8,841 nucleotides of DNA from Kangiellaceae bacterium. Its GTDB lineage: Bacteria; Pseudomonadota; Gammaproteobacteria; Enterobacterales; Kangiellaceae. Positions 1 to 7,298 of the stretch are shown in pieces; the first letter of the stretch is position 1; each line of letters opens with the position of its first letter. The DNA lies in NCBI GenBank assembly GCA_030590405.1, contig JAUUYO010000147.1:1-8841 (forward strand). The letters are read 5' to 3'. The notes beneath the pieces are model-generated. The model did not search any database, had not been told where the DNA came from, and saw nothing but the letters and a program-made list of their open reading frames with translations. Position numbers and translations under genes: made by a program.

Positions 1-795
1 AAAATAAGACATGTACCGATGGGCGCTGATGTGGTTTCGCCTGCCGCCCATACAGTGTTTTCAAGCCCAAAAGGTTTGTTAGACTTTGTGGCTAAATTAC
101 GAAAATTATCCTCCGGTAAACCGGTGGGTTTTAAGTTATGTATCGGCAAACAAAGTGAATTTTTGGCGATTTGTAAAGCCATGCTAGCTACTGGGATTAC
201 TCCCGATTTTATCACTGTCGATGGTGGCGAAGGTGGCACTGGCGCAGCGCCAGTTGAGCTGACTAACTCAGTTGGTATGCCGTTAAAAGATGCGTTGGTG
301 TTTGTTAATAACGCACTGATTGGTGCTGGCTTAAGAGATAAAATTCGGATTATCGCTTCTGGGAAATCACTCTCGTCATTTCATTTGCTCAGACTAATTG
401 CCTTAGGTGCCGATAGCGTTAACGCGGCCCGTGCGATGATGTTTGCCTTAGGTTGTATCCAGTCGCGGCATTGTAATACTGACAAATGCCCAACCGGCAT
501 CGCCACTCAAGATCCTGCTCGTTATCAAGCGCTTGATGTCGAGGATAAAGCCAGCCGTGTCGCCAGTTATCATGCTTCTATCGTGGAAAATCTGCACGAA
601 TTAATTGCGGCTGTTGGTTTGTCTAAAACCAGCCAGTTAAACGCTGAGCACATTTATCAGAGAGTCCAGGGAAGCGATATAAAAACTTATGCACAATTAT
701 ATCCTCAAGTGAAGTCGGGGGATTTTTTGAGTGAACATAATTTCCCGGCAGAATACCTGGTCGCCTGGAATAACGCACAAGCTGAGCGGTGGTAA
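1..795 (+). CDS. FMN-binding glutamate synthase-domain protein, C-terminal part (5' end outside window)
   Basis: The frame is open from base 1, and residues before the first Met (KIRHVP) already fit the family, so the start lies upstream; about 264 residues are visible of a family usually near 500-550. This is the Glu_synthase domain, a TIM barrel binding FMN and a 3Fe-4S cluster, related to the 2-oxoglutarate amination part of GltB. Visible marks are the GKPVGFKLC strand (bases 115-141), the glycine-rich DGGEGGTGAAPVE segment (220-258), ASGK (about 355), and the cluster motif Cys-x5-Cys-x4-Cys with codons at 454, 472 and 487, matching glutamate synthase spacing, followed by PTGIATQDP. Stand-alone proteins of this type lack the glutaminase domain, and their true reaction is often unknown; they are commonly labelled glutamate synthase or GltB2-like. 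No NADPH-type small subunit gene is seen downstream. It abuts the YheT gene closely, suggesting cotranscription. Family assignment is firm; physiological substrate is not. Confidence 0.9.
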   Translation, partial: KIRHVPMGADVVSPAAHTVFSSPKGLLDFVAKLRKLSSGKPVGFKLCIGKQSEFLAICKAMLATGITPDFITVDGGEGGTGAAPVELTNSVGMPLKDALVFVNNALIGAGLRDKIRIIASGKSLSSFHLLRLIALGADSVNAARAMMFALGCIQSRHCNTDKCPTGIATQDPARYQALDVEDKASRVASYHASIVENLHELIAAVGLSKTSQLNAEHIYQRVQGSDIKTYAQLYPQVKSGDFLSEHNFPAEYLVAWNNAQAERW

Positions 796-803
796 CCACT
801 CAC

Positions 804-1787
804 ATGCCGGCGAACTTAATCACAGAAGGATTCATCGCTCCCTGGTGGGCAAAAAATCGTCATTTACAAACGGTTTGGGGAAGTCTTTTCAGGCGATTAC
901 CGGCCTTGCCAAACATGCAACGCAATCGCTTTGAATTAGACGATGGCGATTTTATTGACGTTGACATTTATCCCGCCAAAAACCGACCCACTTTGTTATT
1001 GTTGCACGGCTTGGAAGGTTCGATAGATTCATCTTATATCAGGGGGATGATCAGATCGGCTAAAGCTAAAAACTGGCAAATAGCGGTGATGCATTTTCGC
1101 AGTTGTAGCGGCGAGCCAAACCGTTTGTTAAGAAGTTACAATAGCGGCGTCAGTGATGATCTACACGCGATTTTGGGGCATTTAAAGCAAATCTCGATCG
1201 ATGTGGATTATATCGTCGGATATTCTTTGGGCGGAAATGTACTGCTAAAATGGCTGGGTGAACAATCTGAAAAAGTGGCGATTAAAGCCGCTGTGGCGGT
1301 TTCGGTGCCTCTAATGTTGGATATTTGCGCCACCGAAATTCATCGTGGTTTTTCACGAATTTATGAAAATGCGTTATTGCGAACCTTACGCCATAAAACC
1401 CGCCAAAAGGCATTAAAATTTGGTAGCGAGAAACTGCCAAAATTAGAGGATATTCCAAAACTAAATTCATTCTGGAAATTTGACGATCAGGTTACCGCGC
1501 CCGCGCACGGCTACAAAAATGCCGAAGATTATTACAATCAAGCGTCCTCTCGTCAATTTGTCAAACACATCAGGGTTCCGACCTTAATTATTCAATCTAA
1601 AGACGATCCCTTTATGAATGCAACGGTTCTTCCGGATATGCATGAGATACCGGCACAGGTCATTCTTGAAGCGAATAGTCATGGCGGTCATGTGGGCTTC
1701 ATTCAGGGCAAGTGGCCATGGCGAGCAGAATATTATCTGGAACAGCGGATCCCGAATTTTCTGGAAAATTCGGGTGATAATCGTTAG
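804..1787 (+). CDS. yheT: YheT-like alpha/beta hydrolase
   Basis: A 327-residue alpha/beta-fold hydrolase of the YheT/UPF0017 family, probably a cytoplasmic esterase with unknown natural substrate. The N-terminus has the family block WWAKNRHLQT (residues 14-23) and the ELDDGDFIDVD strand. The oxyanion-hole loop is LLLHGLEGS (65-73), MHFRSCSGEPNR (96-107) is a family signature, and the nucleophile elbow is GYSLGGN with Ser141. The acid is in KDDPFM (Asp267/268) and the base in HGGHVGF (His293/296). The C-terminal LEQRIPNF also matches E. coli YheT as I recall it. I chose ATG 804, eight bases after the previous stop, with a weak GGTGG upstream. An in-frame GTG at 789 would add five residues and overlap the previous gene by 7 bases; it cannot be excluded. 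Close packing puts it in the same transcription unit as its neighbours. Confidence 0.92.
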   Translation: MPANLITEGFIAPWWAKNRHLQTVWGSLFRRLPALPNMQRNRFELDDGDFIDVDIYPAKNRPTLLLLHGLEGSIDSSYIRGMIRSAKAKNWQIAVMHFRSCSGEPNRLLRSYNSGVSDDLHAILGHLKQISIDVDYIVGYSLGGNVLLKWLGEQSEKVAIKAAVAVSVPLMLDICATEIHRGFSRIYENALLRTLRHKTRQKALKFGSEKLPKLEDIPKLNSFWKFDDQVTAPAHGYKNAEDYYNQASSRQFVKHIRVPTLIIQSKDDPFMNATVLPDMHEIPAQVILEANSHGGHVGFIQGKWPWRAEYYLEQRIPNFLENSGDNR

Positions 1788-1800
1788 TCTTAAGCATTAG

Positions 1801-1805
1801 AGGAG
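1801..1805 (+). promoter_or_regulatory. Shine-Dalgarno site of the Tat-signal subunit gene
   Basis: AGGAG lies six bases before the ATG at 1812. It is one of the two strongest ribosome sites in the window and fixes the start that retains the twin-arginine signal. Confidence 0.75.
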
Positions 1806-1811
1806 AAAAAT

Positions 1812-2348
1812 ATGAAACGCAGAACGTTTATCAAAAATATTGTTTCGGCCAGCGTGTTAAGTCTTGGCGGAGTCATGGCGTTTCAATATTACCAACAAAG
1901 CCAGCTTAAGCCCGTTAAGCCAGATGATTTCGACTATCAATTTTTGACTGAACAAGATCGAATATTGTTAGAAGTTTTAGTGCCAGTTTTTGTTTCAGGT
2001 CTATCACTCAACAAGCTCGTTTCTCTAACGACCATTATTCAGAATATCGAAACTGCGATTGTCCGATTACCACACAGAACACAAGCCGAACTTAGAGAGT
2101 TATTTGAATTATTAGCTTCAATTTTTGGGCGGCTGATGCTGGCTAATGTGTGGTTAAACTGGCAGTCTGCGTCAGCAGGATCAATCGATCAATTTCTTGG
2201 CGAATGGCGCAATAGCAGTATTGATTTACTGCAAGTTGCTTATAAAGGATTGCATAAATTAATCATCGGTTCAGTTTACGCCGAGCAAAACATTTGGCAA
2301 CAAATTGGTTATTCCGGTCCGCCAGCTATCAGTTTTTCTCAGGTTTAA
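1812..2348 (+). CDS. Tat-signal small subunit of a GMC dehydrogenase (gluconate 2-dehydrogenase subunit 3-like)
   Basis: A 178-residue protein starting MKRRTFIKN. Arg3-Arg4 with Phe6 and Lys8 fit the twin-arginine consensus (S/T-R-R-x-F-L-K), followed by a short hydrophobic stretch (residues 10-24), so export or anchoring by the Tat system is likely. After this comes a helical domain: LTEQDRILLEVLVPVFVSG (45-63) resembles the start of the gluconate 2-dehydrogenase subunit 3 family, and the end has GYSGPP (166-171), similar to the GYPGP-type tail of those small subunits. No cofactor motif or cysteine is present, so it is probably structural. It is followed after 3 bases by a GMC oxidoreductase that lacks its own signal. 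In FAD glucose and fructose dehydrogenases the small subunit carries the Tat signal and takes the flavoprotein across with it; I infer the same here. The family match is by pattern only, so the function is moderately sure. Confidence 0.72.
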   Translation: MKRRTFIKNIVSASVLSLGGVMAFQYYQQSQLKPVKPDDFDYQFLTEQDRILLEVLVPVFVSGLSLNKLVSLTTIIQNIETAIVRLPHRTQAELRELFELLASIFGRLMLANVWLNWQSASAGSIDQFLGEWRNSSIDLLQVAYKGLHKLIIGSVYAEQNIWQQIGYSGPPAISFSQV

Positions 2349-2351
2349 GCG

Positions 2352-3944
2352 ATGAATTATTCAGATAAAAATACCAAAAACTATTCAATCGATCTGCCGG
2401 TTAAACAAATTGATTGCGATGTGGTGATAATCGGTAGTGGTGCCGGTGGCGGGATCAGCGCCGAAATACTCTCTCGCTCAGGATTAAAAGTCGTCATTGT
2501 TGAAGAAGGGCCACTAAGAACCGCAGCTGATTTTAAAATGCATGAAAAGCAAGCTTATGCGGATCTTTATCAAGAAGTTGCCGGGCGGCAAACCAAGGAT
2601 AAAGGTATTCAAATTTTTCAAGGCCGAGCGGTGGGAGGCTCTACCACCGTCAATTGGACATCCAGTTTTAGAACGCCTGAGCAGACTTTGAAATTTTGGC
2701 AAAGTAATTTTTCAGTGGATGGCCTGTTAAGAGAAGAATTATCTCCCTGGTTTGACTGGGTTGAACAGCGACTCAATATATCGCCCTGGCCAATTCCACC
2801 GAATAAAAATAACCAGCTATTAGCCGATGGCGCAAAAAAGTTAGGTTGGTCTCATGCGGTCATTCCGAGAAATGTAAAAGGATGTGCGAACCTGGGCTAT
2901 TGCGGTATGGGCTGTCCAATTAATGCCAAACAATCGATGTTGGTGACGACCATCCCAAGGGCACTCGAAAGTGGCGCGACCTTAATTAATCGAGCCAGAG
3001 CCGAATCACTAATAATTGAAAATGAACGAGTAACCGGTGTCTGGTTAACCGCGATGGACGAGCTTGGTCAAATCAAACAAAAGAACGTCACTCAAATTAA
3101 CGCCAGACAAGTCGTTCTCTCGGCTGGCGCAATTGGAAGTCCATCGGTTCTGTTGCGCAGCCAAGCGCCGGATCCTTTTGCTACTTTGGGAAGAAGGACT
3201 TTTCTTCATCCCGTTTCAGTAAGCATCGCAAAAATGCCTGATAAGGTTGAGGCTTTTTCTGGCGCACCGCAAAGTATCTACAGCGATGAATTTTTATGGC
3301 GTGATGGCGTGAGTGGTGAACTCGGTTACAAGATGGAAGTGCCACCGATGCATCCTGTTTTGTCGTCCACATTTTTGCTCCAGCACGGAGAAGGTCACAA
3401 CCAGTTAATGAAGGATTATCCCTATTATCAAGCTAACCTTGCATTGCTTCGAGACGGCTTTAATGAAGACAGTCAGGGGGGGCAGGTGTCACTAGATTCA
3501 AACGGTTATCCTCAATTAGATTACAAAATTACTCCAGCCTTATGGCGAGGATTGCGTCAGGCTATGCTCTCAATGACTGAACTGCAATTTGCCGCAGGTG
3601 CTAAGCAAGTGCTACCTTTGCATCTGGATGCAACCATGCAATCGAATTGGTCGGATACTAAATCCATGGTTGAAAAATTACCGGCGGATAAAATGCGCTG
3701 GCAGACATTGAGCGCCCATGTGATGGGCGGCTGTAGTATGGGAAAAGATGAAAAACAATCGGTGGTGAATAGTTTGGGACAACATCATCAACTGGAAAAT
3801 TTATCGGTGATTGATGGCTCGTTGTTCCCTACCAGTTTAGGTGTAAACCCCCAATTGACGATTTACGCAGTTTCGGCTAAATTAGCCAGCAGTTTGGTAA
3901 AGTCGCTTAAGGGTCAGTTGCCAGAAGATTTGGTGGGACTATAG
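2352..3944 (+). CDS. GMC-family FAD oxidoreductase/dehydrogenase with Cys-rich insertion
   Basis: A 530-residue flavoprotein of the glucose-methanol-choline family, which oxidises alcohol or sugar hydroxyls using FAD. The Rossmann FAD site is DVVIIGSGAGGG (residues 23-34), ending at the acidic VEEGP (50-54). The second FAD signature is GRAVGGSTTVN (91-101), and SAGAIGSPSVLLRS (257-270) is the GMC signature 2 region. The C-terminal domain has SAHVMGGCSMG with His456 and GVNPQLT with Asn499, the expected catalytic pair. Between the domains lies Cys178-x5-Cys184-x3-Cys188 in a KGCANLGYCGMGCP block, recalling the iron-sulfur cysteines of FAD glucose dehydrogenase; this is an inference. There is no signal peptide; the preceding Tat protein, three bases upstream, could carry it out. 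No cytochrome subunit gene is adjacent. A run of seven G lies at 3476-3482. The substrate cannot be named; long-chain alcohols, sterols or sugars are all possible. Confidence 0.9.
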   Translation: MNYSDKNTKNYSIDLPVKQIDCDVVIIGSGAGGGISAEILSRSGLKVVIVEEGPLRTAADFKMHEKQAYADLYQEVAGRQTKDKGIQIFQGRAVGGSTTVNWTSSFRTPEQTLKFWQSNFSVDGLLREELSPWFDWVEQRLNISPWPIPPNKNNQLLADGAKKLGWSHAVIPRNVKGCANLGYCGMGCPINAKQSMLVTTIPRALESGATLINRARAESLIIENERVTGVWLTAMDELGQIKQKNVTQINARQVVLSAGAIGSPSVLLRSQAPDPFATLGRRTFLHPVSVSIAKMPDKVEAFSGAPQSIYSDEFLWRDGVSGELGYKMEVPPMHPVLSSTFLLQHGEGHNQLMKDYPYYQANLALLRDGFNEDSQGGQVSLDSNGYPQLDYKITPALWRGLRQAMLSMTELQFAAGAKQVLPLHLDATMQSNWSDTKSMVEKLPADKMRWQTLSAHVMGGCSMGKDEKQSVVNSLGQHHQLENLSVIDGSLFPTSLGVNPQLTIYAVSAKLASSLVKSLKGQLPEDLVGL

Positions 3945-3972
3945 GGATTAAAAACTACGTATTTATGCTAAT

Positions 3973-3980
3973 AGGAAGGA
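3973..3980 (+). promoter_or_regulatory. Shine-Dalgarno site of coaD
   Basis: AGGAAGGA ends seven bases before the ATG at 3988, a strong ribosome site that supports this start. The 43-base gap between the GMC gene and coaD shows no clear promoter pair or terminator, so coaD is probably read from upstream. Confidence 0.7.
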
Positions 3981-3987
3981 AAAAATT

Positions 3988-4473
3988 ATGACAAAAATCG
4001 TTCTTTATCCTGGAACATTTGATCCTATCACTAATGGGCACTTGGACTTAATTGAAAGAGCGGCGCGCTTATTTGATAAAGTGGTGGTTGCGGTCGCTGA
4101 TAGTCAGGGAAAAAATCCATTATTTGATGTTGAAACTCGGATCGAATTAGTCAAAAAATCGGTGAAAAAAATTAAAGGCACTGAGGTCTGTGGCTTTAAG
4201 GGATTACTCGTTAATCTTGCTAAACAAAAGAATGCAATCGCATTACTTCGGGGGTTAAGAGCGGTATCTGATTTTGAATATGAATTTCAATTAGCCAACA
4301 TGAATCGTCATCTGGCACCAGAATTAGAGAGCTTATTCTTAACGCCATCGGAGCAGTATTCATTTATTTCATCAACCCTGGTGCGAGAAGTTGCTTCCTT
4401 AGGTGGTGATGTGTCTGAGTTTGTGCCGTCAGCGGTTCAGCAAGAATTAAAAAATCGTTTTACTGGAAAATAA
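3988..4473 (+). CDS. coaD: Phosphopantetheine adenylyltransferase (CoaD)
   Basis: A 161-residue cytoplasmic enzyme that joins ATP and 4'-phosphopantetheine into dephospho-CoA, the penultimate step of coenzyme A synthesis. The length is normal for bacterial CoaD (about 160). The nucleotidyltransferase T/HxGH motif is PGTFDPITNGH with Thr10 and His18. Lys42 in GKNPLF, the LLRGLRAVSDFEYE block (residues 86-99, Arg88 and Arg91), NMNRHLAPELES (104-115) and the ISSTLVRE motif (127-134) all match the E. coli protein in position. The start is supported by a strong ribosome site. It stands 43 bases after the GMC gene and 3 bases before the globin gene, so it is probably translated from one message with the globin. 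As a normally essential gene it marks this part as core chromosome rather than mobile DNA. Confidence 0.98.
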   Translation: MTKIVLYPGTFDPITNGHLDLIERAARLFDKVVVAVADSQGKNPLFDVETRIELVKKSVKKIKGTEVCGFKGLLVNLAKQKNAIALLRGLRAVSDFEYEFQLANMNRHLAPELESLFLTPSEQYSFISSTLVREVASLGGDVSEFVPSAVQQELKNRFTGK

Positions 4474-4476
4474 AAA

Positions 4477-4902
4477 GTGAATAAACGCCCCGAGAATACC
4501 GACTCGCGACAATACGGTACAGAAGACGCCTCTTACAAAGCGGCCGGTGAACTCGCAGGAATTACTAAACTAGTCGATGCGTTTTACGATTATATGGAAT
4601 CTATGCCAGAAGCAAAAATCATCAGAGCGATGCACCCCGATGATCTCAGCATTTCGAGGGATAAGTTAAGCTGCTTTCTTTCTGGCTGGCTTGGTGGGCC
4701 AAAACTTTTTTCTGAAAAATATTACTCTATTCGTATTCCCCAGGCGCATAAACATTTGCCTGTTTCATCCAAAGAAAGAGATGCCTGGTTACTTTGTATG
4801 AAAAAGGCTGCTGACGATCAACCCTATCACGAATCCTTTAAAAAATATTTATTGGAGCAACTTTATGTTCCGGCGGAAAGAATTCGCCAGGTGAGTGGCT
4901 AG
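4477..4902 (+). CDS. Group II truncated haemoglobin (trHbO-like), GTG start
   Basis: A 141-residue 2/2 globin. Aligning by eye to Mycobacterium tuberculosis trHbO gives Tyr37 at B10 (in DAFYDYME), His53 at CD1 (in AMHPDDL), the proximal haem ligand His93 at F8 (in AHKHLPV) and Trp104 at G8 (in RDAWLLCM). FLSGWLGGPKLFSEKY (residues 67-82) is the group II E-helix and loop signature. Such proteins bind haem and react with O2, NO or peroxide in the cytoplasm; the exact role varies. About 20 N-terminal residues precede the globin fold. The start is GTG at 4477, three bases after the coaD stop, with a weak TGGA ribosome site (4464-4467) inside coaD; the next Met, residue 40, would delete the B helix, so GTG is right. 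Translational coupling to coaD is likely. The family is sure; physiological ligand is not. Confidence 0.92.
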   Translation: MNKRPENTDSRQYGTEDASYKAAGELAGITKLVDAFYDYMESMPEAKIIRAMHPDDLSISRDKLSCFLSGWLGGPKLFSEKYYSIRIPQAHKHLPVSSKERDAWLLCMKKAADDQPYHESFKKYLLEQLYVPAERIRQVSG

Positions 4903-4960
4903 TCGAGCTTTACACTCTTTATGATTGGGAGAAGGCGTTTTGAGTCGATTTCAATCATGC

Positions 4961-4985
4961 CGAATAGTATGCAGCGATACTATCG
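4961..4985. repeat. 7-bp inverted repeat with 6-base loop
   Basis: ATAGTAT (4964-4970) and ATACTAT (4977-4983) are perfect reverse complements around GCAGCG. A further CG/CG pair outside (4961-4962 with 4984-4985) is possible with one bulged A. The right arm is the start of the first 28-bp tandem copy, and the same ATACTAT recurs in the second copy at 5005-5011, so alternative pairings exist. The function is unknown. Confidence 0.55.
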
Positions 4986-5047
4986 ATTTATTTCAATATG
5001 CAAGATACTATCGATTTATTTCAACATGCAAGATACTTTTGATATTT
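4976..5047. repeat. 28-bp tandem direct repeat, two near-identical copies plus a degenerate third
   Basis: Copy 1 (4976-5003) and copy 2 (5004-5031) start GATACTATCGATTTATTTCA and differ at a single base (AATATG versus AACATG). A third, partial copy at 5032-5047 matches about 12 of 16 bases and its end forms the left arm of the palindrome that follows. An upstream TCGATTTCAATCATGC (4945-4960) looks like a more decayed relative. No spacers separate the copies, so this is not a CRISPR array. The array lies in the 185-base gap upstream of the dipeptidyl peptidase gene. It may be replication slippage or a cluster of regulator binding sites; I cannot tell which. Confidence 0.85.
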
Positions 5048-5062
5048 AAAAATATCAAAAGT
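5035..5062. promoter_or_regulatory. Perfect 13-bp palindrome upstream of the peptidase gene (candidate operator or RNA hairpin)
   Basis: ACTTTTGATATTT (5035-5047) and AAATATCAAAAGT (5050-5062) are exact reverse complements separated by AA. It ends 25 bases before ATG 5088 and just before a weak AAAGG ribosome site (5073-5077). The arms are AT-rich and no T run follows on the + strand, so it is a poor intrinsic terminator. A repressor operator or a 5'-UTR hairpin for the downstream gene is more plausible. No regulator family is recognised. Confidence 0.6.
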
Positions 5063-5087
5063 TCCTGGCAATAAAGGTTTTATTTCT

Positions 5088-7298
5088 ATGATTACTCGAA
5101 TTTTTATCTTAATTTTATTGGCTATATTAGTCACACCGCCAGTTTTAGCTAAAAAACTAACCGTTGAAAGAATTTATTCATCGCCATCGTTAACAGGGCC
5201 ATCTGTAAAAGGATTAGAAATTTCGCCTGATGGGGAGCGAGTGACGTTTTTAAAAGGCAAGCAAAGTGATTATGAAAGACTCGATTTGTGGGAGTTTCAT
5301 ATACTCAGCAAAACAACGCGATTGTTATTTGATTCTGATGATTTATATTCTGGTGAAGAAGTTTTATCTGATGAAGAGAAGGCTCGGCGAGAAAGAATGC
5401 GGTTAAGAGGCTCCGGGATCGTCAGTTATAAATGGTCAAAAGATGGTAAAGCTTTATTATTCCCGCTTGCCGGTGATATCTATTTTTATAGAATAGGCGA
5501 TGAAAAAGCGCAAAAAATGGTCAGCACACTTCAATTTGAAACTGATGTGAAATTTTCTCCTAAAGCTACCTATATTTCATTTATTCGTGAGCAGAATATT
5601 TATATTGTTAATATTAAAACCGGTGAGGAAACCCAATTGACTTTTGATGGCAGCGGTCCCATAAAATATGGCATGGCAGAATTTGTAGCTCAAGAAGAAA
5701 TGGGTAGAATGACTGGTTATTGGTGGTCGGATGATGAATCAAAAGTGGCCTTTACCCGAGTTGATGAGTCGCCTGTTGAAAAAGTAGTCCGCACAGAGAT
5801 TTATGCCGATGAAATAAAAACAATTACACAACGTTATCCTTTCGCAGGAAAGTCAAACGTAAAGATAGAATTAGGTGTGATTAAGCTGGACGGAAAAGTC
5901 GTTCGTTGGGTAGATTTAGGTGAGGACAGAGATATTTATTTACCGCGAGTTAACTGGAGTAAAGATAATTCAAAACTGTCTTTTCAATGGCAAAGCCGAG
6001 ATCAAAAACAATTAGTATTGAAAGAGTATAATTGGTCAACTCAATCAGTCAGGATCGTATTAGAGGAGAACAGCGATACCTGGGTTAATTTACACGATGA
6101 TCACCATTATCTCAAAAATGGTAATATGATTTGGGCATCTGAAAAAGATGGTTTTAAACATCTTTATCTCCATCGGGCTGATGGCGCTTTGATCCGCCAA
6201 TTGACTCGGGGAAAATGGGTTATTAACAATATTGAAAACGTTGACGAAGAAAAACAACTGATTTATTTCAGTGGACGAAAAGATAGTCCGTTAGAAAAGC
6301 ACCTTTATTCAGTGTCAATGAAAACGGGTGAAATCAAAAAAATAACACAACGTAGTGGATTTCATTCAATTAAGTTTTCTAAAGACAGTCAAAATTATGT
6401 CGATTATTTTTCTTCTGTCACGACACCCCCACAAACTAGCTTACATGGCGCAAATGGTAAACATCTTGCATGGTTATCAGAAAATAAGATCGATAAGAAC
6501 CACCCTTTGTATGAATACCAATCCGACTTTATAAAGCCGGAACTCGATTCTTTTATTACCGAAGATAAAGTGCATTTATATTATCGCTTGTATAAGCCAG
6601 CTAATTTTGACCCGAACAAAAAATATCCAGTCATCGTTTATCTTTACGGTGGACCACATGCACAAATGGTAACCAACCAATGGGGTAGTTACTTCCTGCA
6701 ATATATGGCCCAGCAGGGTTACGCGGTATTTACCGTCGACAATAGAGGGTCAAACTATCGGGGTAAAAAATTTGAAGATTCCTTATATCGAGCCATGGGA
6801 AGCATAGAAGTTAAAGACCAGGTTAGCGGTGTTAAATTCTTACATAATTTGCCCTGGGTCAATAAGGCAAAAATAGGCGTTCATGGACACAGCTATGGCG
6901 GTTATATGACATTAATGACAATGTTTAAGGCATCAGATTACTTTAAGGCTGGTGTGGCTGGTGCTCCTGTAACAGATTGGTCACTATACGACACTCATTA
7001 TACTGAGCGATATATGGGAACTCCCAAGGAAGATTCAAAAGCTTATCAGGATTCTTCGGTTTTTCCTTATGCCACTCAGCTCAAAGGTCCGTTACTGATT
7101 TATCATGGAATGGCTGACGATAATGTTTTATTCAAAAATAGCACTAAGCTATACAAAATACTCCAGGACAATAATATTCAATTTATGATGATGGATTATC
7201 CCGGTAAAAAACATGGTATTCGAGGTAAAAAAACTCAAATGCATCGAGTTAATATGATTCGAAATTTTTTCGATCTGCATTTTAGAATTAAACGTTAG
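5088..7298 (+). CDS. Dipeptidyl peptidase IV, S9B family, secreted
   Basis: A 736-residue serine exopeptidase that removes X-Pro dipeptides from peptide N-termini. Residues 1-21 are a Sec signal peptide (hydrophobic core 5-20, VLA before the cut, no lipobox Cys), so it probably acts in the periplasm. Residues about 40-450 are the DPPIV N-terminal beta-propeller, with repeated strands such as ISPDGERVTF, FSPKATYISF and WSKDNSKLSF. AEFVAQEEMGRMTGYWW (197-213) holds the Glu203-Glu204 pair that binds the substrate N-terminus and defines DPP IV rather than oligopeptidases. The C-terminal hydrolase domain has YGGP (Tyr520, oxyanion), the nucleophile motif GHSYGGY (Ser602), MADDNV (Asp677) and KKHGI (His709), a full catalytic triad. 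Length matches bacterial DPP IV. The start has a weak AAAGG site ten bases upstream. The preceding repeat and palindrome region may regulate it. Confidence in family is high; peptide use for nutrition is inferred. Confidence 0.96.
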   Translation: MITRIFILILLAILVTPPVLAKKLTVERIYSSPSLTGPSVKGLEISPDGERVTFLKGKQSDYERLDLWEFHILSKTTRLLFDSDDLYSGEEVLSDEEKARRERMRLRGSGIVSYKWSKDGKALLFPLAGDIYFYRIGDEKAQKMVSTLQFETDVKFSPKATYISFIREQNIYIVNIKTGEETQLTFDGSGPIKYGMAEFVAQEEMGRMTGYWWSDDESKVAFTRVDESPVEKVVRTEIYADEIKTITQRYPFAGKSNVKIELGVIKLDGKVVRWVDLGEDRDIYLPRVNWSKDNSKLSFQWQSRDQKQLVLKEYNWSTQSVRIVLEENSDTWVNLHDDHHYLKNGNMIWASEKDGFKHLYLHRADGALIRQLTRGKWVINNIENVDEEKQLIYFSGRKDSPLEKHLYSVSMKTGEIKKITQRSGFHSIKFSKDSQNYVDYFSSVTTPPQTSLHGANGKHLAWLSENKIDKNHPLYEYQSDFIKPELDSFITEDKVHLYYRLYKPANFDPNKKYPVIVYLYGGPHAQMVTNQWGSYFLQYMAQQGYAVFTVDNRGSNYRGKKFEDSLYRAMGSIEVKDQVSGVKFLHNLPWVNKAKIGVHGHSYGGYMTLMTMFKASDYFKAGVAGAPVTDWSLYDTHYTERYMGTPKEDSKAYQDSSVFPYATQLKGPLLIYHGMADDNVLFKNSTKLYKILQDNNIQFMMMDYPGKKHGIRGKKTQMHRVNMIRNFFDLHFRIKR

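Noticed and set aside
731..934. 67-codon open frame overlapping the end of the glutamate synthase gene and the start of the hydrolase gene
   Set aside because: It is out of frame with two well-supported genes and shows no motif or ribosome site.
5019..5046. Promoter boxes TTTCAA and GATATT before the peptidase gene
   Set aside because: The match to consensus is poor and AT-rich repeat sequence gives many equal candidates, so no particular pair can be supported.
4976..5047. CRISPR array, because of the 28-base repeat length
   Set aside because: The copies are directly abutting with no spacers, only two are intact, and no cas genes are present.
5035..5062. Rho-independent terminator for the coaD-globin unit
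   Set aside because: The stem is AT-rich and no run of T follows on the + strand; it also sits next to the ribosome site of the next gene.
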